A stretch of 64,000 nucleotides of DNA from CAWJFJ01 sp963800065 (GTDB taxonomy: Bacteria; Actinomycetota; Acidimicrobiia; Acidimicrobiales; UBA8190). The stretch spans positions 1 to 64,000 of the forward strand of contig CAWCZO010000001.1 of assembly GCA_963800065.1 (NCBI GenBank). The letters run 5' to 3'. The notes beneath the pieces are model-generated. The model was not told where the DNA came from. It saw nothing but the letters and a program-made list of their open reading frames with translations, and searched no databases. Positions 42,869-51,915 of the stretch are shown here, piece by piece (position 1 is the stretch's first letter; each line of letters opens with the position of its first letter). The position numbers and the translations under genes were made by a program.

Positions 42869-43735
42869 GTGGCAACTCCGTGGCACGGGCGGCTACGTGG
42901 CAGAAGGCGGGCGCTAGGCGTTTTGGTCATCGGGGCGGGGCTGGCCTCGTGCTCGACCCCGGCATCGAAAGCGATGCCACCCGCCCCGTCGACGTCCCTG
43001 GCGACCACGACGACATTGCCGACATTGACCGTGCCCTCGACCACAGACCCGGAACAGAGGGTGCCACCCACCAACGACAAGGCCAGCTTGACGATCAGCG
43101 CGACCAATGTGTACGTCGGCGAAGAGGTAACCGTCAGCGGAACGTTGTGTACCCCTGGCCATTGGGGTACCGCCATCTTGACGCAAGGTCTGGACGCCCC
43201 CTCCGTCTTCGACACCACCCTCGGCCTCTATGACGGCGAAGAGGACTTCATCACCAGTTCCGGGAACAGCGCTGGAGGTGTCGCCGGAAGCGACAGCCGA
43301 TGGACGATGACCGTCACGGTCCCCATGGTGGCCCCCGGGCCGGCGACCCTGGCGGCATCGTGTGCGCCGAGCGAAGGCGATAGCGCCTTCTTGGACGACT
43401 TCGTCTACCCCGCCGTAACGGTCGAAGTCTCGACGGCGTTCCGGTTGGACGTCGAGCCGGGCACAACGGTGCCGCCGGGCACATCGCTGACGGTCGAACC
43501 GACCGGCGGAAACTGTCCCGAGGTCTCGAGCCCCGAGGTCTACCTGTATTCGGGGTCACATGTTCAACTGGCGTACGGGTCACTCACGGCAGGCGAAGAG
43601 CCGACCGCATGGCAGGCGACCGTGGTGGTCCCGATGGGACTGACACCAGGGCAATATCAGCTGGAAGCCGATTGTGTCTACAGCCGAGGCATGGTTCTGG
43701 GCTCCTACGCCCCGACCATCATTTCCGTCTCGTAG
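42869..43735 (+). CDS. Secreted lipoprotein, unknown function
   Basis: 288 residues from GTG 42869. An Arg-rich n-region and a hydrophobic stretch end in a lipobox, GLASC, with the acylated Cys at about 28. A Thr/Pro/Ser linker of about 45 residues follows, then two beta-rich immunoglobulin-like segments (LTISATNVYVGEEVTVSGTLCTPG and LDVEPGTTVPPGTSLTVEPTGGNC), each with a paired-cysteine look. I do not recognise a family. ATG 42836 in frame would give a longer, less natural signal peptide. Confidence 0.7.
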   Translation: MATPWHGRLRGRRRALGVLVIGAGLASCSTPASKAMPPAPSTSLATTTTLPTLTVPSTTDPEQRVPPTNDKASLTISATNVYVGEEVTVSGTLCTPGHWGTAILTQGLDAPSVFDTTLGLYDGEEDFITSSGNSAGGVAGSDSRWTMTVTVPMVAPGPATLAASCAPSEGDSAFLDDFVYPAVTVEVSTAFRLDVEPGTTVPPGTSLTVEPTGGNCPEVSSPEVYLYSGSHVQLAYGSLTAGEEPTAWQATVVVPMGLTPGQYQLEADCVYSRGMVLGSYAPTIISVS

Positions 43736-43775
43736 AGCAGCCTGAAGAGATCAGACGCCGACGTGCGGAAGAGAC

Positions 43776-44666
43776 TCAGGACCCTTGTCCGTTGACGCCG
43801 GGATCCGTCCGCGCCCAGGCGGCATCGACGGTCTGGTCGAGGAGTACGGCGATCGTCATCGGTCCCACACCGCCCGGTACCGGAGTGATGCGCGAGGCGA
43901 CCCCGAGGGCTTCGTCGAAGGCGACGTCTCCGATGTTGTCCTTGTTGTATCCGGCGTCCACGATCACGGCATCGCGCCTCAGCCATGAGCCCAGGACGAA
44001 ACGCGGCCGACCCACGGCGGCCACGACGAGATCACCCGAACGCACCACGTCGGGGAGGTTCTCGGTGTGCGAATGACAGTAGGTGACGGTGACGTTCCTG
44101 CCCAGCAGCAGCATGCCGACCGGTAGACCGAGGATGGGACTGCGGCCGATGACGACGGCGTGCCGACCGGCGAGCTCCACGCCGTAGGCGTCCAGGAGGC
44201 GCAGGATCCCCTCGGGCGTGCAGGACCTGAACCCCTCGGTTCCCATGGCCATGGCGGCGAATGAGTGCAAGGTCACGCCGTCGACGTCCTTGGCCGGGGT
44301 GATGGCCTCGAAGGCGGCCCGCTCGTCGATGGCGGCCGGGACCGGGTGCTGGAGGAGGATGCCGTCGACCGAGTCGTCGTCTGACAGGATCTTGATCGTC
44401 TCGACCAGCTCAGCGGTCGTGATGGTGTCCGGCAATTGCACCAGCCGGGAGTCGATCCCGGCTGCGGCCGAGCGCTTCTGCTTCATTTTGAAGTACGTCA
44501 TCGACGCCCGGTCCGCCCCGACCAGCACCCCCGCTAGGCACGGCCGACGGCCGGTGAGACGGGCGAGGTCGGCGGCCCGAACGGCGGCCCCCTCGGCGAT
44601 GGCGGCGGCCACGGCGGTGCCGTACATGAGCCGAGGGTCCAGGTCGCCGGTCGCCCGCTCTGTCAT
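43776..44666 (-). CDS. folD: Second FolD-like methylenetetrahydrofolate dehydrogenase/cyclohydrolase
   Basis: 296-residue FolD paralogue, clearly different from the copy at 11484. Active-site Tyr58-x3-Lys62 (YFKMK) is retained, as are GILLQHPVPAAIDE, TPAKDVDGV, VVIGRSPILGLPVGMLLL and the C-terminal TPVPGGVGPMTIAVLL. QHPVP replaces the usual QLPLP, and VILQ blocks differ too. It sits alone between a lipoprotein and an FkbM methyltransferase. It may serve a special one-carbon route or be acquired. Start ATG 44666. Confidence 0.92.
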   Translation of the reverse strand: MTERATGDLDPRLMYGTAVAAAIAEGAAVRAADLARLTGRRPCLAGVLVGADRASMTYFKMKQKRSAAAGIDSRLVQLPDTITTAELVETIKILSDDDSVDGILLQHPVPAAIDERAAFEAITPAKDVDGVTLHSFAAMAMGTEGFRSCTPEGILRLLDAYGVELAGRHAVVIGRSPILGLPVGMLLLGRNVTVTYCHSHTENLPDVVRSGDLVVAAVGRPRFVLGSWLRRDAVIVDAGYNKDNIGDVAFDEALGVASRITPVPGGVGPMTIAVLLDQTVDAAWARTDPGVNGQGS

Positions 44667-44698
44667 CAGGCGCTCCGACCTCGTCGTGATCTGTGCAC

Positions 44699-45532
44699 TC
44701 AGGTTGGTCCGAGCACGGCGAAGACATCATCCCTGCCCCCGCCGGATCCGACATCGGTGGGGTGGAGTTTACCGTGATCGTCTGGGCGAAAGAACTGGTA
44801 GCCCGATCTGTCGAGCAGTTCGGCCACGACGTCCCGGCTCTCCCCGAAGAACCTCTGCGCCAGGTTGTTCCATTCCAATTGGATGACGGGCAAACGCCGT
44901 TGAGCAATGGCGACGGGTGCTCCTTCGAGAACGAACCGCTCCGCACCCTCGACGTCGATCTTCACTCCGGCTGTCGTCCGCTGGCCCAGGACATCATCGA
45001 GCGTGCGGACGGCCACTTCGACGCCATGTTGGAAGTCCATGGGCTTGAGGTGGTTCTTGGGACCGAGCCGGTTGGTGAACCGCATGACTCCGGCCTCCTT
45101 CGACAGTGCGGCGGGAACGATCTCAAAGTCGTAGCCGTTCAGGGCGGCGTTCTCGGCCAGAGCCTCGCGGGCTTCCTGTTGCGGTTCAACGGCGATGACC
45201 GACGATCCGAGATCGGCGGCCCAGAGGGAGTAGATCCCGGCATTCGCTCCGATGTCCACGAACAGTGTTCCGGGACGCAAGAAGCGTTTCCACGCCTGCA
45301 TGGGTTTCCAGTCGGGGGGATTTCCGAGAATCAATTGGCCAGTGGAGGGGAACCGCCCGTCGACCCACATTTTGGAGTGGTCACCGATCCGAGCACATGT
45401 GCGCTTGTGGAGCACCTGTGTCCTGACGTGAAAGAGGGTGACGCGTTCGACCGCTTTGATCCGGTGGCCGGCATTTCCGGGGTGGTTCCTGGCCGACGAG
45501 AGCTCCTTCCGGAAGCTCTGCAGCTTGTCCAT
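44699..45532 (-). CDS. FkbM-family methyltransferase
   Basis: 277 residues. The SAM loop is FVDIGANAGIYSLWAADLG, followed by VIAVEPQQEAREALAENAALNG and the FkbM-typical RTLDDVLGQRTTAGVKIDVEGAERFVLEGA. Such enzymes O-methylate sugars or polyketide-like metabolites; the substrate is not predictable. Start ATG 45532 gives MDKLQSFRKELSSA; the frame continues upstream to 45583 without added homology. It is divergent from the secreted protein gene at 45853. Confidence 0.88.
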   Translation of the reverse strand: MDKLQSFRKELSSARNHPGNAGHRIKAVERVTLFHVRTQVLHKRTCARIGDHSKMWVDGRFPSTGQLILGNPPDWKPMQAWKRFLRPGTLFVDIGANAGIYSLWAADLGSSVIAVEPQQEAREALAENAALNGYDFEIVPAALSKEAGVMRFTNRLGPKNHLKPMDFQHGVEVAVRTLDDVLGQRTTAGVKIDVEGAERFVLEGAPVAIAQRRLPVIQLEWNNLAQRFFGESRDVVAELLDRSGYQFFRPDDHGKLHPTDVGSGGGRDDVFAVLGPT

Positions 45533-45583
45533 CGCCGTGCTCCTGGCGGGTCCCGGGTGGGCTGGCTGGTCGGCAGGTTGCAC

Positions 45584-45852
45584 GGCCCCCCGAGGCTACC
45601 GGCCTCAGGACCGGCCTCGGCGGCGTGGTTTCTCGATACCGCGAACCCCACTTTCCGGACCCTCCGTCGTGTGCGTCCGCGTCGCGACGTCGCGTGGTCG
45701 TCGTCGACGTTGCCCCATAAGGCGACGGGCGGAGTTTGGGGCACTACTGAAAGTAGCCACGGTCCCGGTGGTTCCCCAATATCGACGATGTTGCCCACCG
45801 ACGACTCCCCTACGGTGAGCCGAAGACACCACGCGGACCGAAGGGGGAATCC
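45584..45852. other. Intergenic region between divergent genes
   Basis: About 270 bp shared by the FkbM gene and the secreted-protein gene. An AAGGGGGA ribosome site precedes ATG 45853. I see no convincing promoter hexamer pair or repeat. Confidence 0.4.
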
Positions 45853-46773
45853 ATGCGGCTGGCGACCGGGGCGGTAGCCCTCACCGCTGTCGCCAGCCTC
45901 TGTCTCTTCGGCCTGTCCGGGCCGGCCTCGGCCTCGACGAACGCGGTGGGCTCGCCGGCGTGGTGCGCCCACCACCCCCACTCGAAGCTGGCCGCCTGTA
46001 AGAGCGGTGGTGGCGGCACCGGGGGAGCGCCACCGCCTCCCCCCGCCATCACGGTGACGGTGGCCCCCAACGGCTCCAGCTCCCTGGTGGAGACCGGTCA
46101 GTCCGAGATCCACGCCGTGGTGGAGGCGGAGACGTCGCCCGCCTTCGCCGACGACACCGTCGACATCAACTCCCAGCAGCTGGCCAACTCCTGCGGGGGA
46201 GCCATTTTGTTCGGCTCGCTCCAGCCCACCGCCGTCTACACCGCGGATTCGGTGGACGTGGCCCTGGACGCCGACGGCAACGCCACGGTCAGCCTCTACG
46301 GCCTCGACTGCGCCCCCGGGGCCGACCTCATCGAGGCCGACCTGGTGGCCGCCCCCTACTACACGGCCCTGGGGACGATCACCGTCGGTCCCCCCAACGT
46401 GACCGCCCCCGGGATCACCGGCGTCCCGTCTGACGAGGTGGAGACGGGCAACACCGGCCCGAGCGGGACCTCGGACGTCTACGCCGTCTTCTACGTCGAG
46501 ACCGACCCCGTCTACGCCGACCAGCCCGTGACCATCGACTCCCCCCAGCTCTTCGACCGCTGCCTGGGGGGGATCACCTGGATCTCGGGAACGGCCTCCT
46601 CGGCCACCTTCTCCGACACCGGGATCCTGGACAACGACGGCAACGCCGTCTTCGCCTTCACCGGTGCCGGCTGCGCCCCGGGGACCTCCACCGTGATCGG
46701 CGACATCGACGCCGGCATCCACAGCTCCTACCCGACCACCTACACCATCGACGCCCCCACCCCCACCATCTGA
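45853..46773 (+). CDS. Secreted protein with two tandem beta-sandwich repeats
   Basis: 306 residues. A signal peptide of about 28 residues ends at PASAS. A short Cys-containing segment and a Gly/Pro linker (GGGGTGGAPPPPP) follow. Two homologous domains of about 105 residues then come in tandem. Both contain SEIHAVVEAETSPAFADDTVDI / SDVYAVFYVETDPVYADQPVTI, then QLANSCGGA / QLFDRCLGG, then DADGNATVSLYGLDCAPG / DNDGNAVFAFTGAGCAPG. Each domain has two cysteines for a likely disulfide. No family recognised. The sedolisin gene starts 7 bp after its stop, so both are likely cotranscribed and cosecreted. Confidence 0.72.
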   Translation: MRLATGAVALTAVASLCLFGLSGPASASTNAVGSPAWCAHHPHSKLAACKSGGGGTGGAPPPPPAITVTVAPNGSSSLVETGQSEIHAVVEAETSPAFADDTVDINSQQLANSCGGAILFGSLQPTAVYTADSVDVALDADGNATVSLYGLDCAPGADLIEADLVAAPYYTALGTITVGPPNVTAPGITGVPSDEVETGNTGPSGTSDVYAVFYVETDPVYADQPVTIDSPQLFDRCLGGITWISGTASSATFSDTGILDNDGNAVFAFTGAGCAPGTSTVIGDIDAGIHSSYPTTYTIDAPTPTI

Positions 46774-46780
46774 GGAAGAA

Positions 46781-49700
46781 ATGAGCAATCCAGTCCGACC
46801 CGTCCACCGCGGGACGGCGTCACCGTCGATTCGCCGGCTGGCGGCGGCGGGCTTCGCCGTCGCATTGGCTGCCCTCTTCGTCGCCGTCCCGCTGAGCTCA
46901 CCCAGGTCGGCCGGGGCTTCGATAGCCGCCGGCGATTCCATGAGCACGGTGAGCGGCGCCGCCCACGCCGGCGCAGGAGTCGCCGCGCTGGGTGAGGCCC
47001 CCGCCCATGCTCAACTCCAACTCGACGTGGGCCTCGTGCCACGGGACCCGGCCGCCCTGTCGGCCTTCATCGATTCGGTGTCCGACCCCGATTCTCCGGA
47101 GTACCGGCAATACCTGGCCCCGGGCCAATTCGGTCCCATGTTCGGACCCACGACATCGACGGTGGGCGCCGTCCGTTCCGCTCTCCGTCAGTCGGGGTTG
47201 AAGGTGGGCGCGCTGTACGACGGCATGTTCCTCCCCGTCAACACCACGGTCGCCGGAGCGGAGAAGGCCTTCGGAGTCACCATGCAAGCGTTCCGTTTGC
47301 CCTCGGGCAAAGTGGTGGACGCCAATGTCACCGCCGCTCGATTGCCCAGTTCCGTCGCTCCCTTCGTCACGGGCGTGGCCGGTCTCGACAACCTGGTCCA
47401 GCCCGAACCTCTGGGGCTGGCGGCGGCTGGGTCCGCTGGCGTGTCATCGGCCTCCTCGGGGAGCCTTGCCCCGGGACAACCGGCCGCCTGTAGCGCCGGC
47501 GCCGGAACCTGGGACGCCGACGACATCGCCCAGGCCTACGATTTCGGACCGCTCTACGACGCCGGTGACTTCGGCCAGGGTCAGACGGTCGCCCTCTTCG
47601 AGGGCTCCGGATACTCCACCACGAATGTGGCGACTTACCAGACCTGTTACGGCACGAGCGTCCCCATCCAGATCGAACCGACCTCGGCGACGAACGGCAC
47701 CTCTTCCACCGAGGCCGACGACGATATCGAGGACGTAGTCGGCCTGGCCCCCAAGATCACCCGGGTTCTCGTCTACGAGGTGCAGTCGAACTTCGTGGCG
47801 ACCTACGCCGAGATCGCCAGTGACGACCTGGCCCAGACCGTGAGCACGAGCTGGGGAACGTGCGAGGCGAACTCCGGCAGCAACCCGACCCTGGAGGAGC
47901 CGATCTTCGCCCAGATGGCGGCACAGGGCCAGAGCATGTTCGCGGCGTCGGGAGACGAAGGCTCCGAGGCCTGCAACGGCACGGCGTCGGAGCCCCCGTT
48001 CAACGATGCCCTGGGCGTAGGCGATCCGGCTGGGCAGCCGTACGTCACCGGCGTCGGCGGGACGGCCCTGACGGCCCTGGGGAATCCGCCGACCGTCCCG
48101 CCCACCGAGACCGTCTGGAACTCGACGATCAGCCAGGGTGAAGCATTCGCCGGGCCGCCCCACGGACCCCCCACCGCTCCCGGCGCCGGCAACGGCGGCA
48201 TCTCGTCGTACTGGTCGATGCCGGCGTACCAGAAGGGTACGGGCGTGATCAGCACCTACTCGTCGAGCACTCCGTGTTCCGGCGCGGCCGCCCCCACGAC
48301 GTCCTACCCGGTCTCCTCCTCGGGCGACTGCCGCGAGGTGCCCGACGTGAGCGCCAACGCCGGGGACGTCTACACGTTCTTCACGGGGGCGTCGGGGAAG
48401 CCGGGCAATTGGTCGGGTTGGTTGGGCACATCCATCTCCAGCCCCGACTGGGCGGCCATGACCGCCCTCATCAACGCGTCGACGTCGACGTCGGAGTGCA
48501 ACACACCTCCCGGTGACACCTCCTTCGGGTCGGTCGGCTTCCTCAATCCGGCGCTCTACTCGCTGGCCACCGGCACACCGGGTGACTTCAACGACATCAC
48601 CGCCACCGGAAACAACGACATGACGGGGACCAACAGCGGCGACTATCCCACGACCGTCGGCTACGATATGGCCACCGGCCTGGGCTCTCCGGTGGCCGCC
48701 AACCTGGCTCAGTCGCTCTGCCCCCGCACGCCGATCACGGTCCAGGTGAGTGGTTCCCAGAGTTACGGATCGACCTCGCCGACGTTCAGCCAGACGAACA
48801 ACGCCCCCGCCGGGGTCATTGTCTCGGGCACGGTGTCCTGCCCGTCGGTCAACGGCGGGACGGCCATCGCCGCTTCCCTGGCCGTCGGCTCCTACACGAT
48901 CGACCCCGCCCAGTGCACCGGCATCACCGACTCCGAACCCTTGGACTACGTGATCGAGTACGCAGGGAGTTCGGGGGACTTCACCGTCTCGAAGGACACG
49001 ACGGACACCCTCCTCACCGTCACTCCCGGTACCGAACCCTACGGCCAGGAGAACTCCGCCACCTTCACGGTCTCGGTGGTCACGACGAACGGCGAGGAGC
49101 TGCCCGAGACCGATGACGTCGCGGTCCAGGTGGGCGGGACGACCGTCTGTACCGCCGTTGTGTTCCCCGTCTCCGGCGGAGGATCGGGAACGTGCAGTCC
49201 CTCCAGCGGAACCGCCGTCTTGGCCGGAAGCTACACCGCGTCGGCGGACTACGGCGGGGACAGCGACCTGGCGGGATCGCCCTCTTCCACGTCCTTCGTG
49301 GTCTCCCTGGTGCTCACGTCTCCCCCCCTGCCCGATCCCACATGGGAGATGCCCTATTCGACCACCATCACCGCCACCGGAGCGGCGCCCGGTGTCGTGA
49401 CCTTTTCCGAGGTCGGGGCCCTACCCACCGGGGTGGGACTCAGCACGTCGGGCGTGTTGAACGGCATCCCGACAGGCAAGACACAGATCGGCCAGACGTT
49501 CCCGTTCACGGTGACGGCGAAGGGACCGAACGGTGCCATGGGCTCGCAGAGCTACAGCATCACCCTCCAGTCCCCTTGTGGCACCGGTCTCACGCCCTAT
49601 TTCATGACCGCGTCGTCGAACACGGGAGACTTCCTGGGGCTCTTCTGCGCCAACAGTGCCGGAACCGGCTCGTATACCCAGTTCTCCACGAGCTACGTGG

Positions 49701-49864
49701 TCGAGGTGAAGGGGACGGGATCGGTCACGACGTCGGGTTCCACCACCAGGGTGTCCGCCTTCGGTACGGACCTCGGCATGCTGGGAGACGTGAACAGCTG
49801 GTCCAGCACCTTCACCGAGACGGCACCCGCTCCCGTCAAGGCCGGGACCTTCACCTTGATGTAA
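46781..49864 (+). CDS. Secreted sedolisin-type (S53) serine-carboxyl protease with Ig-like C-terminal domains
   Basis: 1027 residues. Signal peptide (20-45), pro-kumamolisin activation domain (about 75-205: VPRDPAALSAFIDSVSDPDSPEYRQYL) and catalytic domain (about 240-640). The catalytic Glu311 and Asp315 lie in EADDDIEDV, and the nucleophile Ser551 is in GTSISSPDWAAM. The calcium-site region near MATGLGSPVAANL is present. The remaining 380 residues form Ig-like/putative Ig repeats (VTPGTEPYGQENSATFTVSVVT, FPFTVTAKGPNGAMGSQSYSI). S53 enzymes usually act at acid pH. It is in an operon with the beta-sandwich protein at 45853. Confidence 0.92.
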   Translation: MSNPVRPVHRGTASPSIRRLAAAGFAVALAALFVAVPLSSPRSAGASIAAGDSMSTVSGAAHAGAGVAALGEAPAHAQLQLDVGLVPRDPAALSAFIDSVSDPDSPEYRQYLAPGQFGPMFGPTTSTVGAVRSALRQSGLKVGALYDGMFLPVNTTVAGAEKAFGVTMQAFRLPSGKVVDANVTAARLPSSVAPFVTGVAGLDNLVQPEPLGLAAAGSAGVSSASSGSLAPGQPAACSAGAGTWDADDIAQAYDFGPLYDAGDFGQGQTVALFEGSGYSTTNVATYQTCYGTSVPIQIEPTSATNGTSSTEADDDIEDVVGLAPKITRVLVYEVQSNFVATYAEIASDDLAQTVSTSWGTCEANSGSNPTLEEPIFAQMAAQGQSMFAASGDEGSEACNGTASEPPFNDALGVGDPAGQPYVTGVGGTALTALGNPPTVPPTETVWNSTISQGEAFAGPPHGPPTAPGAGNGGISSYWSMPAYQKGTGVISTYSSSTPCSGAAAPTTSYPVSSSGDCREVPDVSANAGDVYTFFTGASGKPGNWSGWLGTSISSPDWAAMTALINASTSTSECNTPPGDTSFGSVGFLNPALYSLATGTPGDFNDITATGNNDMTGTNSGDYPTTVGYDMATGLGSPVAANLAQSLCPRTPITVQVSGSQSYGSTSPTFSQTNNAPAGVIVSGTVSCPSVNGGTAIAASLAVGSYTIDPAQCTGITDSEPLDYVIEYAGSSGDFTVSKDTTDTLLTVTPGTEPYGQENSATFTVSVVTTNGEELPETDDVAVQVGGTTVCTAVVFPVSGGGSGTCSPSSGTAVLAGSYTASADYGGDSDLAGSPSSTSFVVSLVLTSPPLPDPTWEMPYSTTITATGAAPGVVTFSEVGALPTGVGLSTSGVLNGIPTGKTQIGQTFPFTVTAKGPNGAMGSQSYSITLQSPCGTGLTPYFMTASSNTGDFLGLFCANSAGTGSYTQFSTSYVVEVKGTGSVTTSGSTTRVSAFGTDLGMLGDVNSWSSTFTETAPAPVKAGTFTLM

Positions 49865-49872
49865 GGCGATCA

Positions 49873-50421
49873 CTACCGAGCGGCCCGGTGGCGAACGTAG
49901 ACGTGGTTGAGCCCCGCGTCGCTCGGGTCGTCGGACGCGAGGGTTCCTGACCAGGCCCGGAGGAATCCGGCCTTCTCCAGTGCCCGCCACGAGCGACGGT
50001 TGTCCTGGGAGACGTTCACGACGATGGCGGGGACGTCGGCATACCGCGTCCAGGTGTCCTCCACGAACGTGTCGATGATCTGCGGTCCCAGGCCGAGGCC
50101 GATCTGGTTCTCCCAACCGATGAAGTAGTCGATTCCGGCGCCGTCGCCGGGTGTCCCGGCGACACCAAGTGACCTCTGCCACTGGGGGTTGTCACCGAGC
50201 AGGTAACGCTGGACGAAGCCGATCGGCCGACCGGCACGTTCGACGATGAAACATTCGGTCGGATCGGTTCCGTCGACGGCTGGTCCGTATCGCGCCTCGA
50301 TCGCCTCGGGTGCGGACTCCTCGCGCCACCAGGTACGGACATGGGGGGTGGCCAGCCACTCCGAAAGAAGGGCGAAGTCCTGGCGGGCGAGCATTCGGAA
50401 GCTCAGGGCGGGCCCGTGCAC
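49873..50421 (-). CDS. GNAT acetyltransferase, AAC(6')-like
   Basis: 182-residue GNAT enzyme. LSFRMLARQDFALLSEWLATPHVRTWW, then FIVERAGRPIGFVQRYLLGD, GIDYFIGWENQIGLGLGPQIID (acetyl-CoA loop region) and VVNVSQDNRRSWRALEKAGF follow the order of aminoglycoside 6'-N-acetyltransferases and related siderophore or lysine acetyltransferases. The resemblance alone does not show drug modification. Start GTG 50421. It is convergent with the sedolisin gene, 8 bp apart. Confidence 0.85.
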   Translation of the reverse strand: MHGPALSFRMLARQDFALLSEWLATPHVRTWWREESAPEAIEARYGPAVDGTDPTECFIVERAGRPIGFVQRYLLGDNPQWQRSLGVAGTPGDGAGIDYFIGWENQIGLGLGPQIIDTFVEDTWTRYADVPAIVVNVSQDNRRSWRALEKAGFLRAWSGTLASDDPSDAGLNHVYVRHRAAR

Positions 50422-50452
50422 GCGTCACCTCGTACCGAATGTCGATGGCAGG

Positions 50453-50812
50453 TCAGCCGTCTGCGCCCATCGCCGGTTCCCGGAGCTCCCAGCGCCTGAC
50501 GTGGTGGCGACTGTCCGGCGCCAAGGGGTGCTGGTAGCTCGGGATCTCCTCGACCATCCTGAATCCAACCTTGGAGGCGACGCGTTCCGACGCCGTGTTC
50601 CCCACCATGGTGACCAGTCCGGCGGCCACGAGGTCGAGCGTCCCGAAGGCCCAGTCCACCCCGAGACGAAGGGCACGGGTGGCCACCCCCCCACCGGCTG
50701 ATCTCCGGGTCCTGGCAGGCGCTCGTGACGGCCGGACGTCGTCGAAGGTGAAGGGCCGGAGGGACACGATGCCGTCGGAGAGGGGAACCTCGCGTCGAAA
50801 CGGCGCCGGCAT
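50453..50812 (-). CDS. RimJ/RimL-type GNAT acetyltransferase with internal deletion
   Basis: 119 residues where the family has about 170-190. The N-terminal strand (SDGIVSLRPFTFDDV) is present. It jumps after about 26 residues to an Ala/Arg-rich piece and then straight to the acetyl-CoA loop and C-terminal half (GGGVATRALRLGVDWAF, VTMVGNTASERVASKVGFRMVEEI). The frame is intact, so the missing 50-60 residues reflect an in-frame deletion; the enzyme is probably inactive. Next to another GNAT gene on the same strand. Confidence 0.65.
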   Translation of the reverse strand: MPAPFRREVPLSDGIVSLRPFTFDDVRPSRAPARTRRSAGGGVATRALRLGVDWAFGTLDLVAAGLVTMVGNTASERVASKVGFRMVEEIPSYQHPLAPDSRHHVRRWELREPAMGADG

Positions 50813-50840
50813 CCGTGGAATATCAAGGCGACCGCCACCG

Positions 50841-51839
50841 TCAGGATGGCGAGCGGGTCGTCTCGTGTTCGTGGCGCCGGTCCGTGAACGGTTCGAGGAG
50901 CTGCTCGAGCAGCAAGGGAAGGTGCCGTCGCGGGTCGGACTGCTCGACGGCGAGGGGCCGACCGGCCAGTCCCGTCTCGGACACGGGAGCGCCGGCGGTG
51001 GGGAAGACGGCTCGCGACGTCAGCACGTCCCAGATGGTCAGGACGATACCCAGGTTGGCACCATCGGAGGCGCCGACGGCGTGGTGGACCCGGTGGTACG
51101 CGGGGCTCACCACCAATTTGCCGAGCGGACCGAAGGACCATCGGACGTTGGCATGGGGGAATGTCCCGAGACAGACGTAGAGCGTGATCAGTCCCGGTGC
51201 CACGGCCCGGTCGCCCATGAGGACGAGGACAGGGATGGTGGACAGCAGGAAGCCGCTGGTGTGGACGAGGGGATGAGCGCGGAACGAAGAAAGAACGCTC
51301 AGCTCCTCCTGGGAGTGGTGAACGGCGTGGAACCTCCAGAGAGCCTTGATCCGGTGATCGGCCCAGTGGGCGAGCCAGTTGGCGCCGTCCATGGCGACCA
51401 GGGTCAGGGGCACCACCAGCCAGAGGGACCATGACGCCATCAAGGAGGCCTCGATCCAGTGAGCATGAGTTTCCAGCAACACGGCGAAGGCCACCCCGAG
51501 CAACGTCATGACGGGCACCACGCAGCCGGCGTAGACGAGAAGGAAACAGGCGTCCTGGACGTGCCCGGCCGCCAGGAGGGGCCGCGGTTGGGCGGGCCAG
51601 ATCCGTTCACAGACCACCACGGCCAACACCAGGGCCAGGAAGGCGGGCCCGGCCAGCTCGAACCATCCAGCGGCGAGCCTGGCCCCCAGCTGGTGGTTTC
51701 GCTCCAGGGCGGCCGCCCCGACCCACAGGAGCCAGCCGGTCGTGACGGCGATGGCCACGGAGGACAGCGAGACCCGTGCGGCGCCGGCGCCGACCTCGGC
51801 TCTGGTCAGGCCGGGGACGTCGGTTGCGATGGTCGTCAT
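50841..51839 (-). CDS. Fatty-acid hydroxylase/sterol-desaturase superfamily membrane protein
   Basis: 332-residue protein with four to six membrane helices and the three histidine clusters of the di-iron hydroxylase superfamily: HWADH, FHAVHHSQ and HRVHH, with an additional FRAHP. These residues bind two irons at the membrane face for lipid hydroxylation or desaturation. ATG 51839 gives MTTIATDVPGL; the frame is open to a GTG at 51869. The lipid substrate is unknown. Confidence 0.88.
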   Translation of the reverse strand: MTTIATDVPGLTRAEVGAGAARVSLSSVAIAVTTGWLLWVGAAALERNHQLGARLAAGWFELAGPAFLALVLAVVVCERIWPAQPRPLLAAGHVQDACFLLVYAGCVVPVMTLLGVAFAVLLETHAHWIEASLMASWSLWLVVPLTLVAMDGANWLAHWADHRIKALWRFHAVHHSQEELSVLSSFRAHPLVHTSGFLLSTIPVLVLMGDRAVAPGLITLYVCLGTFPHANVRWSFGPLGKLVVSPAYHRVHHAVGASDGANLGIVLTIWDVLTSRAVFPTAGAPVSETGLAGRPLAVEQSDPRRHLPLLLEQLLEPFTDRRHEHETTRSPS

Positions 51840-51915
51840 CTCGTCCGAGGATACGGATCCGACCCCCACGATGTTCGAACGATCGGAGGCGAAGCGGTCA
51901 TCGGAGGCGACGGGG

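Noticed and set aside
45331..46947. 538-codon antisense frame across the secreted-protein gene
   Set aside because: Gly/Val/Asp-rich shadow; the plus strand has a signal peptide and internally repeated domains.
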